Shown piece by piece: positions 27,700-41,700 of a DNA stretch of 64,000 nucleotides (position 1 is its first letter; every line of letters begins with the position of its first letter). The notes under the pieces were generated by a model that had not been told where the DNA came from, searched no databases, and saw only the letters and a program-made list of their open reading frames with translations. A program made the translations under genes and the position numbers. Source of the DNA: Erigeron canadensis (taxonomy: Eukaryota; Streptophyta; Magnoliopsida; Asterales; Asteraceae); assembly GCF_010389155.1 (NCBI RefSeq), contig NC_057761.1:50962587-51026586 (forward strand), given 5' to 3'.

Positions 27700-30377
27700 T
27701 GTGACACCCCACCTTAGGCGGAATTGTATGATATGACGAAATGACATAGCATAGCACATGGAGTTTATAATAGAGTCATACTAAATGAAATTCAAATAAA
27801 AATAATTCCCACAAGCAGGATAAGTCTAGGCAACACGCCTCAAACAGCAAAAGATGTAGCAAAGAGCAAATAGAGTTCAATGTTTAAATGCAACTAAGAG
27901 TCCATGAATGATCTATTTATTAGTCTTCCTAAAGTCTTTATGCTCAGTCTCCTTAAGCATTGTTATTACCTGAAAATGAATGCTCGAACATGTCAACACA
28001 ATGTTGGTGAGTTCGTAGGTTTAATGTAATACTAAATGAATTTGCTATATGTGAAGTATGGACAATAGTGTAAATATAAACATGTAGTAGCCTGTATGCA
28101 TACCAAATACTGATCAATGTCATCATAGTTATCCAACAACATAAACTCATCACTACTTGCCAACAACTCAATCACATCAATACTTGCCAACATCTCAATC
28201 ACACATTGTAATACCAACAAACTACCAACTGGAGTATAAAGTTGGTTAATAGTTATCAAATAGTCTTCAATAGATATCGACAGACATCTATTGCATCATT
28301 GGAATACACACAAGCAAGCTAGCATACACATTTCATAATTACATGTATTTGTCCAATAAAACAAACAAGTTTTGGCACAGCTAGTAAAAGAAAAAGTGTT
28401 TTGAGCATCATTTTCCCCCAAAGAAATAAAATAAAAAGGAGCCATGAAACTCACCTGAACAAGCAAGTAGTTGTGCAAAGTCCAAGAAGATCACTAGAAT
28501 CTACACAACATATATATATATATATATATGAACAAGTTACAATAATCGTCCATTGTAACCCATATTTGATGATATACATATATGGCTACTTTTAAAATAT
28601 TCACAACTGATTTTGTCATGTATTATTAAGTTACAAGTCACATAACTTAATATAGTGTATTTGTTTTAATGATGTACCATTGGTTTCTACAAGTTCATAT
28701 TCACTAAAACTTTTTGGTAACTTTATCTATTTTTTATTAGGATGAAACGAACAATTCAAGCTTCCAAATCTTAACCACTGTAACTTTAGAGTGTTATATA
28801 CTTACATGAATTTTTTGCATAATTTATTTGGCACGTTAACTATTTTTAAAAATTCCATAATTACAGACTAGTCAGAAAATTCACTGTTTGCGCACGGAAA
28901 AGTTTTATAAAAGTTAAAGACCTTTAAAGCTTCAAAAAAAATCCATTCTTTTTGCTATAAACTTTTAACACCTCAAACATGTTCCTGGAAAAGCATAGAC
29001 TTCCAGATCTTAAAATTATCCAAGTTACAATTATTTGAAGTCAACTCAAATCTGTTCGGAAAACTCAGCTTTGTGCAGTTTTGTTAAACAATTCGTTTGA
29101 CAACCTTAAACTTCATATTTTGACACAAAACCAATTCCACCAGAAAGTAGACTTCCTGAACTTAATTTTAGACACCCAAAACGTGACTTAACCATCTCTC
29201 ATGACCAAGATACGACCTTTCAAAGTTAACAAACTGAATATGTCCAAATTCTGAAGTACTTCCAACTTAACATTTAAAAACTATTACAACTAAATATTCA
29301 TATATAAACTTTTAAATCTGTGTAACACCTATATAAATATGTTATTATGATTTCCATGGTACCATAATTAGTTTTCCCTAAATTATATTAATTACTACAC
29401 TAAAATTAATACGTAAACTTTTATGATTAATGTGATCTAAATTCCAAGTTCTTGATTCAACCTTAAAAAGTCTTTTATTAGTTCTTGTAAATTTTGACAT
29501 AATACATATTCATCAATTAGATTACTTATAATAAAAGATCAACAATATAAAGATATATATATATATATATGAAAAGATAAGTAATTTTACTCCAAGATTG
29601 ATTATCACTCCTTAAATACTTTGACAAATAGAATATAATCTATAAGAATTTTAATCGTAGATTGTTATATAAAAGATCCTCTAAAAAAATCATAATGAAA
29701 ATTATATTTACTTACCAAACTTTTAAAATCCTTTGAGATGAATGCTTGACAATTGTGTGATAAAAATTTTGTTTTTGTGGTGGTGTTTTCCTCTTTGTTC
29801 GACGGCAGAGCTAAGAAAGGAGGAGTTTTGTTTTAAATTATTAATAATTAAGATTGCCTATACTTTATATGTGTATAAGTGTTTGAATTGACTTATAATT
29901 AGAATTGATAAATTATTGTATACAAGAATTGTAAATGGGATGGGATTGTAATTCCTTTAGTCGTAATCATGCCATGAGGTTTTAAAAAAAATGTGTATTG
30001 ATATTTGATATAAGATCAATTGCATATGTTCTTTTTAATTATTTTATTTATTTATCTATTTAACTTATAAGTAGAAAATGTTATTATTTCTATTACATAT
30101 TATCATTTACTTTGATGATTATAGACTTTAACTCATTAAGTAGGGTATAGAGATTTATCAATGTCTCGATATGAATGACATATAACTATATATCTAAATA
30201 TCAACGTAGAGTGACTAAATCCTAAACCTTTAGAATCCAAGTAATAGAAGCCACATATTGGAACGATCACCATATTTCTATGCTTGTTATACTACATAGA
30301 ATTATTGACTAGTCAAAAAATTTGAAATGTAAGTTAGAGACTATAATAAATTGTCGATTTTGGTGACGGATGTCACA
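27700..30377 (-). mobile_element. LTR-like unit 2, inverted relative to unit 1
   Basis: On the minus strand it starts TGTGACATCCGTCACC at 30377 and ends GGTGGGGTGTCACA at 27700, the same ends as unit 1. Flanks are GATAT (27695-27699) and AATAT (30378-30382), again a 5-bp duplication with one mismatch. Homology to unit 1 is visible throughout by eye, for example GTTAACTTTGAAA...TTGGTCATG at 26057-26088 against 29206-29244. It is about 200 bp longer because of indels. Separate flanking duplications suggest an insertion event of its own. Confidence 0.6.
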
Positions 30378-32680
30378 AATATTTCTAGATCTGTTGATTT
30401 GCAGATACAAGGTGAAATGTATTAGGAAGATTGAAACGCTTATTTACTAATTTGCCCTTTGTTCAAACTTGTCTTTTACTATCAAATTGTGAGTCGTATA
30501 ATAAAGAAATTCAATCAAAACTTTATTAGCCATACATTTTTCATTAGATTCAAATTTTAATATTCTTTTTACATTTTTATTTAAAAGTAATACTATGTAT
30601 ATATACACACACACGAAGAAAGTGAATATAAGAAAACATAAGCTTAGGTGTAAAACCGATCAGATATCGATTTTTTAATCCATAAAAAATACAAGGGGCC
30701 AACTATTTATATATTATAGAATAAATATTAATAAAATTAATATGTAAGGTATTATATACCTGAGTTTAATGTCTAACAGCCACATATATATTGTTCTCTA
30801 TATGTATGTATGTATGTATGTAAGCTCTACATTTGAAAAGAGTTAATGTAACTTAGAGTATACCGTAGTATAGTATTTAAAGTAAAATTGTCTATGTGAA
30901 AACAATATTTTTAGGGTCCATTTCTTTTTCCTCGAGACAAGCTACAAATTTTTATAAAATATATACTATACGGTTTTGATAAAATGACATACAACTTTTA
31001 AATTTGCCCCTTCCTAACAAAAAGTCTAGCTCCGTCCCTGTGCTAAACTGTAACTGAGAATTTAAGTGTGGCGTCTCGTTTACATCATCATAATACATGT
31101 TATATCTTAACCTCAAGTCCTCAACAAGGTTTTGTATATCAGACGGACAGACAAAATGATAGATTAGATTGATTTCAACATATGCTAGTTCTATCAATCC
31201 ATATATAGTAACAACATATACACAACTGATACTAATATGGGAAAATCCAAAATTCATCCCTTACACATAAATAGCGAGATGTTGAAAGTTTTATTGATTT
31301 TTTATTTTTTTAAATGACAATATGTGAGATCAGGTTATTATCCTTCAAATTTACAAAACTAGCACTATATTGGAGGTGAACAATCAAGTAGCCTAAAAGC
31401 ATATAAACTTGGATGGTAAATTGATGACGCCCGAAAGTGGTCGTTATAACATAAAACAAATGTTGTAAATGTGATGATTAAAACAAAGTGATCAATGCAT
31501 GGACTGAACTCAACCTTTTGTGACGATTAAGAACTCGACAGAATGAAAGAAAAATTAACGTTCGAGCGAGTTAATTACAAAAATGTCACAACATCCTCCC
31601 ATCATCGATTTGACATAAATACTTAAATCTTACCCTAATCCGACCCACATCTATATTTATATATGTATATATTAAAAAAAAAAAAAAAGGATAATGGATG
31701 TCAAAAAGGGTGCTATACTACTCTAGGCCCTTAAATGTTGGCCATTGGCCAAGGTGTGACACCACCATGAATGGTTACAAGTCGTTGATGAAATATTGTG
31801 TTGATCCGTCTCTTTCAATGGCTTAAATGTTTGCCCATATTTGGATAAATTGCAACCATGGAATTCAACATCACCATTTCGGAATTAGATTTCAAAAGTT
31901 TAAAACCAAATATTATTACGAGTATATATATAAATCTATTTGCTTTGCTCTTCCTTAACATAATAGTCGTAATAAAATAATACCCATATAATAAGTTCAC
32001 TCAAATAGTTTTTGATGGTTAATGGTTTAAATAGAGATAATGATAAATATCATAAAATGTAATAAGTAATAATATTTGTGGCTACAAAATATAATTAAGA
32101 TTGTGTCGACAAGATAATCGTGATTCATGACAAGTTTGAATAAATTGGAATAAGCAGGGCAAATGATGAATACAAGTGTCAAATAATGTATTAGTGATCA
32201 CCAACTAGAACGTACATTTTACACGGAATGATCACTTTTTGATAGTCTATAAAAACACATTTATTATTCGTAAACCGCTTTGTGTTGATGAGAATCAACT
32301 TCATATACGAGTTAGTCCTCACATGGGGGATCCCTCAATCATACAAAAATTTTACAAATCAATCATGTTTTTTCCTAAACAATTCAAGCATGTCCCCTTG
32401 CCATCCACTTACTTTGCCCCTATGCCTTAGACAATTGGGCACCTCTTGTTGTAGGTCAATGTTTCTATATTCTAGACTTAAGATATATACTACCTTTTCT
32501 ACATATATAATATGGGGAAAGGTTGGTGCAGCGGGCTGCATCATACACACAGTTGATTTTTTACCATGAAAATTATATCAGCATTTTTGTAATAGATCAA
32601 TCATTTAATTGTATGTGTGTGTGACTGTAGCCATGGAAGCTGCAGTCAACAGCATATTCGATTTCCCCCTATAATATATA
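30378..32680. other. Intergenic region, no gene seen
   Basis: AT-rich. It contains a short TATG tetranucleotide run near 30803-30822. Small ORFs show no recognisable domain. Confidence 0.4.
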
Positions 32681-32862
32681 GTGAAAAAGTGAGTATGGGA
32701 CTGTTATGCACTCAATTTGGGTAAAAAAAACCCCTTCACATATTATTTTTATAATATTTTTAATAAATGCATGACCCCCATGATTTTTAAGGTTTAAAAA
32801 AAGTTTGTGAGGAGTTTTTCACCAAACTTAAATACCTAACAACCTGATATTCCTTTTCCCCC
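32681..32862. mobile_element. hAT-like MITE of about 180 bp, copy 1
   Basis: Ends are imperfect inverted repeats (GTGAAAAAGTGAGTATGGGACTG at the left, against CAACCTGATATTCC..CCCCC at the right). It is flanked by AATATATA on both sides (32673-32680 and 32863-32870), an 8-bp duplication typical of hAT elements, though AT-rich. A second copy lies at 48236-48415. Confidence 0.6.
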
Positions 32863-33050
32863 AATATATAGCTATAATAATTATGGTTATTAGAAAATAC
32901 AAAAAAGTATGTAACTTTTAATTAGTTCATTACTCTGTAATTTTTTTCATTACAAATTCAAAATAGATAGTGTGACACGAGTAAAGTAACTTGTCAATTG
33001 AAACGACAAGTGTATAAATTACGGTTAGGAATTCATATGTACTACTCGTA

Positions 33051-33447
33051 CTAGTTAATTAACCCGGGTTTAACCCGGACATGTTAATTAAAATTTAAAA
33101 ATTATAAAATATATTAAAAAAATTTATTTAATGTTTGTTCTTAAAACATTATAACTTGATATAAATCTAATAATTCTATTAACACAATAATTATCTAGTT
33201 AATAAATCAACTAAATAAAAAAAAAACATTTTGTTTGTAATATTATATAAGAGAGAATTTTTATTTTTATTCTTTATATAAATGATTGATATTCTTATTA
33301 AACATGTAAAAAAGGATATTTTTTATTTTATTTATATATAACATCATAATTAAATAAAAAGAGTTTTAAGGTAAAATATGGATTTGCCACATCAAAAACT
33401 TTCTAAAAATACCTATAAACACAATCTTGTTTTATTATATATAGAGA
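33051..33447 (-). mobile_element. Non-autonomous Helitron
   Basis: On the minus strand it begins TCTCTATATATAATAAAAC after an A at 33448. It ends with the hairpin CCGGGTTAAACCCGG, then about ten bases, then CTAG (33054-33051), followed by T. Start TC, hairpin plus CTAG, and insertion between A and T all match Helitrons. It has no coding capacity (397 bp). Confidence 0.8.
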
Positions 33448-35534
33448 TTATATTATTATTTATTTATTTAAGTAATAACACGATATGAAAACCATCTGTA
33501 AATAAGAAAAAATTAGTACTTTTACTAAAACACCGAAATGTAGTATGAGCAACTAAAACAAATAAATATATATATATATCCTATGGTTTTAACAGAAACA
33601 ATGATTGGTGGCCAATTTGATATTTTTATAATACAGACTCGTAAACCATTTTGACACTCTTTTAAAGGGAGTATATACGCAACATTATTGAGTATTGACC
33701 TATCCTATAGTTTAATTTATCAATGCAAAACATTATTGTGGTTTGAAACTTGGTTCTAAAAAAAAATTCAAGTTAAAATGGAGTTACATGTGAATTAAAA
33801 AAGTTATGACAATACACGAAATATGATTACTTTCAATATATATGATCTTCTCAGAACACAAACATTAGTAATCAATATTATGATTACGTTTTATTTCATT
33901 ACAGCGAGATAACAATAAGAACTTAGTTGGGTAACGAGTCTCATTCAAATGACCATTATATTGAGGTTTAAACATCTTGGGTTGATTAAGAAAAACCCAA
34001 ATAGTTTTTCCGGATAACAATTAATTTTTTGGTTAAATAAAAACCAAAGTAGCTTGCATAAGTAGAGTGTTGTCGCACATACTGTTGTTGCCGTTGTTTC
34101 CGGTTGTATTGCTCTTAGGTCATGGGGAGTACCGGAGTGAACTCGATCTTCTTTTTGACGTTCGGACTCCCTTGATCTTTTACGCAGCCATAAAGTCCAA
34201 GTTTTTCAATTAATATTTATTTATCACTTAACATAATTGCTTTTAAAAGAAATTTTCTTGTTAAATGCCACTTATATAATCATGACATCCAAATCTCCCG
34301 ATAAATTTCTTTTTGATCTATCCAAAAATTATATATATAAGTATTCTGTATTAGGTGATAGATAAACTTTACTAATAAACATAGAAATCCTGATCTCATT
34401 GTTTTAAACCATTATTCAAATTTTGTGAACTTAATTTACAAAGTCTTAACTTGTTTTTCCATGTGACAGAAATTAAGATCTTGTTGCTTTAACAAAAAGT
34501 AAAAAATTAAATAAATATAAAGGTTTTCTTTAGAGAAAGTAGACATTAAACAGAGCAAAAAAGTAAAGGGGTGTATCGTGATTTGAAAATCTGCAGGGAA
34601 GAAAGTGAAAAACAGAGGAAAAAGAAATTGGTCAGACAAATAATCAACTTTACCCCCTCTAAAAGAGCAAATGCTCCCAGCTTAGTTTTACTTTTTAACG
34701 AACTCGCAGCCGCTAAGGCGCTAATCCTATATTTCCACCTTTCCAATATTTTAACATCTAGATCCAGAACTTTCAATATCTAGTTTATCATAGCTTAGCG
34801 GCCTTAGCCTTGTAAGTTTTTTTTTTTTCTAATCTTTTTCTGCTTTTTTTTTGTTGAGCCAGTATTTGACATATATTATTGAATCCCTCAAATTAGAAGA
34901 TACGAATAAAAAAAATTATAATCACCATCAATGTATGTAATGAGGTCCTAATATAAGCATAAAAGGTTTTTTTTTTTTTTTTCTTTCGTAAGTAATTATC
35001 GTATGGATTGATAGGAAAAAGATTTGAAAACTCTCAAAAAATCTTGATTATGTCATGATTTTTATATATATTTTTATATCAAACTTAAAAGTTCTTCATC
35101 TATACTACTTTATAAAAGTTTAATTTCTTTCTTTCTTTTTCAAAATAATTAAAATGAGACCTTAAAAATGAACTTTTTCCCTAAAAAAGATTTATAAGAA
35201 ATTACGTAATATTACTTTTATTACACTAATTACACCTTAAATATTTATCTTACTAATTTACGGCATAAACTCTTAAGTTTTACGAGTAACTTTTAAAATT
35301 TATCCAGCATGACCTTTACATTAACTTACATCACTCGATGTCGGCACCATCACCAAAAGTCGCCACAATCATCACCAGTCGCCGCCGTCATCTCCGCCAC
35401 ATTTCACGGCCGTGCTAGTCTTAATGATTTTTTGAGAAAGTAGCTTATTTGGAAGGATTTTGCAAAAACATGTGTTTTTAACGACGGGGTTATCAAGATG
35501 ACATTTGACCATTCACTTATGCACATTAATGCAA
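33448..35534. other. Intergenic region, no gene seen
   Basis: AT-rich, with several homopolymer runs. A Helitron-like tail ending in GTGCTAG then T lies at 35395-35418 (plus strand), preceded by CACC-rich sequence. The start of that element was not found. Confidence 0.4.
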
Positions 35535-36755
35535 GAGTAAATTATACTTTTTGTCCTTAAAGTTGGCACATTTTTCACTTTTGATCCCTAAACTTTAAAA
35601 ATTATAATTTTGACCCTAAAGTTGGTCAATTTTTTCAATAATCTTCATTTGGCCTTACGGCGTTAAAAAATGGCCGTTAACGTACGCACGTGCTAGACAC
35701 GTGAGGGCAGTAATGTCATTTCACCTTACACCGGGGGACGAAAAGTGAAAAAATTGCTACTTAAGGGACGTAAAATGAAAAATAGCTACTTGAGGGACAT
35801 TTATTTCATTTCCGATCATCTTTCCGATCGTCTTTTCCGATGAATTTTCCGACTAGACATTTATTTTCCCTTTACCTCCAAGCCTCTCCAATCACCACCA
35901 CCTAATAACCACCAACCACAGTCGCCGTTACCAGCCACCGCCGTCTGTAACCAACACCAGCCACCGCCGCTGCTACCCATCGCCACCTCCGGCCACTGCC
36001 GCCTATAATTACCAACAACCACTGCCACTACAATCAACAATAGCCACCACCGCCTACAATCACCACCAGCCACCGCTGCCTACAATTACCACCAAACACC
36101 GCCGTCTACAGTCACCTCCAACCACCGCCGTCTACAGTCACCACCAACCAACCGCCGCCGACTAGAATCACCACCAACCACCGCCGCCACCTAAAATCAC
36201 CACCATCCACCGTCCCGCTTTCAATTACAATCAAAATTTAGAAAAGAAAAAAAAAAGATGACTGACATGTTTGAACTATAATTTGTTTGATTGGTTGTGT
36301 TTTGAATGTCATGAATTTGAGTAAATGATTTTGTTTGTAGTTTAGATTTGGATTCAAAGTCGAGTTTTTATTAGGTATCATCGAAAAATAAATGTCTAGT
36401 CGAAAATTCCATCGGTAAAAATGATCGGAGAAGATGATCGGAAAAGAAAAAATGGAAGAATAAATTTATTTGTATGATTTTCATTTTTCGTCCCTTAAGT
36501 AACTATTTTTTCACTTTGCGTCCCTCAAATAGCTATTTTTTCACTTTTCGTCCCTCGATGTAAGGTGAAATGACATTAGTGCCCTCACGTGTCTAGCACG
36601 TGCGTACGTTAACGACCATTTTTTAATGCCGTAAGGCCAAATGACGATTATTGAAAAAATTGACCAACTTTAGGGTCAAAATTGTAATTTTTAAAGTTTA
36701 GGGATCAAAAGTGAAAAACGTGTCAACTTTAGGGATGAAAAGTGTAATTATAAAG
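35535..36755. mobile_element. Mutator-like element with about 350-bp inverted ends
   Basis: The left arm (35535 to about 35855) and right arm (about 36360 to 36755) are inverted copies over several hundred bases. They share GGTCAATTTTTTCAATAAT, CACGTGCTAGACACGTGAGGGC and repeated CACTTTTCGTCCC-type words. The centre holds a CCACC-rich minisatellite. No transposase is present. The outermost bases are degenerate and the flanks show no clean duplication, so the exact borders are uncertain. Confidence 0.7.
35897..36215 (+). repeat. CCACCGCCG-rich minisatellite
   Basis: An imperfect repeat with a period of about 27-30 bp, built from CACCACCAGCCACCGCCGCC followed by TACAATT or TACAGTC. It is far more GC-rich than its surroundings and lies between the inverted arms of the Mutator-like element. 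It is open in some frames but reads as low-complexity Thr/Pro/His repeats. Confidence 0.8.
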
Positions 36756-37433
36756 TGAATACATGCCATGTGGAAAGGTCATAAGTTGATACCTCGGTGT
36801 TTAATTGTTCAACAAAGCTCGATATTAAAAACACAAGGTATTTAAGTTTTTCAGGGGTTTATTAAAATGTCATTTTTCGTAAAATCCTTTCAAAAAAGCA
36901 CTGCCATTTGACCAAAATAAAAAAATCTCATTTTCAAGTAACTTCAACAAATTTTTATAAACTTTTTTATTTGTGAAAATATAAGAATATATTAATTTAT
37001 CTATTTATATAAAAATAAGAATATAATAGAATCTTTATTTTGGAATTAAGTTTTGTGGCCTGCAACCTAAATGTCTCCTTTTGAATACATATATAAAGTT
37101 GATTACTACAACTTGTTTATATCCTTTGGGGTTTTTTGGTTTCCTACTCTCTTTTATGTTTTACGTATTTCTTTTGACCAAAAAGTTATTTACTTTCAAT
37201 ATTTTTGTATGGGACCAATTAAAATGACGTAGTTTAATTCGTTAAAACTGAAAGCTTTAACAAAATACTTGTACAATGGATTTTATATAACAAGTTTAAT
37301 TTATTTGCTCGACACTTTCGTACAACCATCATTGCAAAAAAGTTGGTGAAGGTTGATATATATATATATAATTTAATTTAAATGTTTTTGTTGTGAAAAC
37401 ATGTATATATATAACTGATCGAAGACTTGATAT

Positions 37434-37435
<2 letters not shown>

Positions 37436-37474
<39 letters not shown>
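37436..37474 (+). repeat. (TAA)n microsatellite, about 13 copies
   Basis: An uninterrupted run of TAA/AAT units in intergenic DNA. Confidence 0.95.
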
Positions 37475-37475
<1 letters not shown>

Positions 37476-38386
37476 GTATGTGTTTTATTCAATGAACATG
37501 ATTGAATAATTCTAAACATAGGCTTGAAAATAAGTCAATAAATAGATTGCAACAAATGGTAAACCAAAGATTGATAAAAGTAGATTGCAGATATTATTTT
37601 CATTTTTAGATTAATTTTTAAACATATACATTACAGGCACGTTATCCGCGCAATGCGGCGGTGATAATGATGACGACGGTCTGGTGGTGTAGGCGACTAT
37701 TGGTGGTAGAGGTGTTGTTGAGTGGTATACATAATTGATGATGTAAAGGGTTACTAAAGATATTTTGAAAGATAAATGACTCGTCGTAGTGTACTTTAAA
37801 CATTAAGGTCATTTTGGACAATTTCTTTTATGTAACTTTTAACAAGGAGAGTTTTTTTTTTATATATAATATGGAAGAAGAAGTATAAATAATTATGTTA
37901 TTATAATATACGAGTAAAAATTTTTTTAACGCTATTGAGTTTGCTGTGTATTATATTATAATATATATACATTTTAGGACATTCCTATCTACAGTAAACT
38001 TTTGGGGTTTCTGATTTTGGACACCACTTTTTAGGTTTTTATGTTTTGGCCCATAAGCTTTTAGTTTCTTCTAAATTTGTCACTTCACTTTTAACTTTGA
38101 AGGTTTTTAATTTCTACCACCAAGTTTTTGGGTTTTTCAACTTTGGCCACCAAATTATTATTATTTTTTTACTTTCTACCCCTATTTTTAGGTTTCTAAT
38201 TTTTACCATCTTTTTTATTTTATTTTATTTACTTTCTACCTTTTTATAGTAAACTTTAGGTATTTTTAACTTAATGCGGCGATAGTGGTAGTGGTGGTGG
38301 TGTGGTGATGGAGGCGACAACGAGTGGTGTAAGTACTAATGTAAACTTAACTCATGTAAAAGATCGATGATAGTATAGCTATTTTA

Positions 38387-38734
38387 AGAATTGATTTATA
38401 CATTTTAAATAGACTTTTTAAACTAATTTTTTCTTTTTTGCATTGTGTTTTTTTAGATTTATGATATGTTTTGTAATATACATTTATCGTTTATATGTAT
38501 CAACCACCTTATATGCTTTACAAATTTTACGTGTCGTTAAATTTTAGAATTGATTTATACACTTTAAATAGACTTTTACACTACTTTTTTCTTTTTTTTG
38601 TGTTGTGCTTTTTTAGATTTATGATATGTTTTTGTAATATACGTTTATCGCTTATACGTATGAACCACCTTATATGCTTTACAAATTTTACGTATTGTTA
38701 AATTTTCCGGGGCAACGCCCGGATAAAAAATTAG
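38387..38734 (+). mobile_element. Helitron-like 3' end preceded by a 159-bp tandem duplication
   Basis: Two adjacent copies start AGAATTGATTTATAC at 38387 and 38546. Both contain TTATGATATGTTTT and CCACCTTATATGCTTTACAA. The second copy runs into CCGGGGCAACGCCCGG (38707-38722), a perfect short hairpin, followed eight bases later by TTAG and T. The Helitron terminus should be CTAG, so this one has one change. The 5' end was not located. Confidence 0.5.
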
Positions 38735-41700
38735 TTTAATTCTGTTTTTACTCATGTCTTTTAAATGACCGGAAAGCCCCTAAAAGTATACACAAATTGA
38801 CTAAAAGCCTGTGAATACATTATACAGTAAGGCTATTATGTAAATAAGAATAGGGCCCCTCGCCCCCGCTAGATCCTCACTTACACAGTGTCCTTTTGGT
38901 GTATTTTTTTTAACTGTCCCAAGACCTTTACAGAAAAAGTGATAATAAGCAAATGCAAAAAACAAGTAAAATAATAGCGACGAAGTTTATCTGTCACGGT
39001 ATCATAGTATTTGGTCAATATTTTATTTTATTGTGCTTTTTACAATTATACCCCAGGAATTTACGGTACTCAACAACACTCCCAAGCCATATAAAATGCT
39101 TTGTGCATCATCAGTATCTCGAACATTACATTTTGTACTCTATAGTGACAACACTACATAGTACATAGTCCTCTAGGTAGGTTATATTGAAACTGCAATA
39201 TAAAAATTTGTCAATATTTTTATAAATTAGATTAGTCTTTTATTCTTCTTCTAACTTTTGGCATAAGTCATTACAAAAAAATAAAAGGCAGATGGGCAAC
39301 AAATTGCTTCGTCACTCCTCTTTGTATAGCAAATATGCACGACTCTTTGGCTCATTCCAAGTAGCCCTACCTCAGGTGCAAGAAAATAAAAGATATCAAA
39401 TAATGCAAAACGTGTACAAACATGTGTTCGTTGTCGAGACATGCTTTCTTCTGTTTGACCAATTTACATGAAATCATGAAGCAACTTTTATAGCAGGACG
39501 ACCGGATGTGAAGTTGCACCCTAAGCCACAATATGAGTGACTACTGTTAAATCCACACACATGCATGTTTCTCCAACCAGAGACCAAACAATTGACGGTT
39601 TTGGGTGGTAGATCTTTTTCCAATGAGTTTGTAAAAAAAATCACTTGTGTTTATTTTTTAGTGGAAATCCCCGCCCGTATAATTATGTTAAACACAACAT
39701 TCCTAATCAAATCGTGTCTATATTTTAACCTCCAAAACTCTTTTTACAATGAAATGCATGTTCACCAAAATAATTTAAATACGTACATTGTAAGATAATA
39801 TGTTTATAGTAAAAGGAAAATACTATTTTTTTGTTAAATTCAAAATTTTAAGATCAGCCGATCAGGTGTTATACCCTTAAATATTTACTTTAAATTATTA
39901 ATTTCATGTAAATCTGTCCAATATTAAACTTGAACGTCACATTTAGATAAAAAAAAGGTTTAAATGTAATTTTATATACATAAAGTATTTTAACTTTATT
40001 ACAGTATTATACTATTATCCGATAAGTAACACATCAAATCACGAAACTATAACATATTTATTTTCGTTGCAATGCCCGGAAATATCATATATTACTACTC
40101 TGCTGCTGGCTATACAAAAGTACAATATGACGGGTATTATTTTAGCGGGTAATTGTAAAGCAAACGAGATTAACGGAGTTTTTGGTCCCGTTGTTTGCTT
40201 TCCACAACGACTTTGTCTTGACCAACGCGCCATGATACAGGCCCCAGGTTAAATGTTGACAACACATTTTGACTACTATGGCCCCACATCATTGGGTAAA
40301 TTTATTTTGAATACTTTCAACATAGTGAACATACCATAAAATATTCATAGATTTTGGTGCTCGCGCGTTGCGGCAATTAAACGGTGATGATAATATAAAA
40401 AAGTGAGAGAGGAATCGATATGTGTGTGTGTAAATAATAAGGATAGAAAGAAGTGAGTCGGTGACTATGTATTAGATCTTGGTAGGGTGTTTGTCTGATT
40501 ATGTTTAGAAATATAAAATTAGAAGTAATGTGTGAATTAAATCTTGGTAGGGTATTTGTCTAATTATGAAAAGATTGCTAAATTTTCTAAAATAAGGAGT
40601 ATAAGATATTTTATAAGGGATTATAGATATTTGTAAATTAAAATATTGGGCGAGTATCAAGAAAAGATCTTGCTTTTAAAGAAAATACTTATACAGAAAA
40701 TAAAACCTTTTGTAAAGATTTCAAAATGATATGTACTAGATAACCATGAAAGTAGTTTATGTTTATGACAAAACAAAAAAGTAAATAACTTTAATTAACG
40801 ATATAATATATACTTTCATTCAATTTATGAATTTTACATAACATAACAATATAAGTATGAAAACAAAAAGAAAGAGCCACTTGAATGGAAAGGAAAATGA
40901 TAAATACTCCTAACCAATCCTCCTAAAAATCCTCATAATATATCTACTTGTTAACACATGGAATCCAATAATTCTATTTTCTAATCTCACCCCCTGATTT
41001 TCCACATGTCACAATCCTATTAATTAGGAGTATTTTTAGTCTAATAATTTAGGAGGAGTGATCATTACCCGAATGGAAATGTTCAGGCAAAACATCCGAT
41101 CAAAAACATTAGGTGAAATCTAGTGAAGTTATTAATACACAATAAAAGGTTTACAAGCTTTAATATCGATTGACACTAGTTTTCCTCTTGAAACGATGCA
41201 AACATTCATATAGAATTTGGGCTCATCGTAATACATATCTTTCTGAGCTTATCTAATATTCTAATTCTTTAATAGTAGATTTTATGCAACTTGTCAGTTA
41301 AATTCTAACACTAATTCTGAATATATATAAACCATGGTTGGTAAAATTAGTTGAAGCTAAACAGTAAACAACGAGTTCTTAAAAATTAGAACTTATACCT
41401 TTTTCTCAACCGTTTGTAGTTGGTGTTTTTGTCTATTAATAAATAAATAGCTAAAGCTTAAATTAAAACTTAAAAAAGTACAAAACCATTGATTTATTGA
41501 GAGTGGACCCAAATAAATAATCCAATGTGAATTAACTTGGTGCAAAATATCAATTGTGTGTATATCTAAACAACAAAGGAAAAAACTCAAAACCAAAATA
41601 TTTAACCATGTCATTTTCTTTGATGAAGTGAGAGAGAGAAGTAAATGAACTTTTATTTTAGTATTTTTTTTTTCTTTTCTTTTTTAATTAAATGATGGAC

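Larger units (their letters stand above)
36756..41700. other. Long intergenic region with scattered repeats
   Basis: No gene recognised in about 5 kb. Visible items are a TAA microsatellite, a 159-bp tandem duplication ending in a Helitron-like hairpin, and two GC-rich Helitron-like tails on the minus strand near 37632-37670 and 40355-40385. The ORFs at 39251-39442 and 40039-40252 have no recognisable motif. Confidence 0.4.

Noticed and set aside
26753..28478. Several 60-80 codon ORFs on both strands with similar translations (for example FISLGENDAQNTF)
   Set aside because: They are mirror images of each other because they lie in the two arms of the inverted LTR pair, and have no start context, domains or codon signature.
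35861..36073. Gly/Trp-rich 70-codon ORF on the minus strand
   Set aside because: It is the complement of the CCACC minisatellite, so its composition comes from the repeat.
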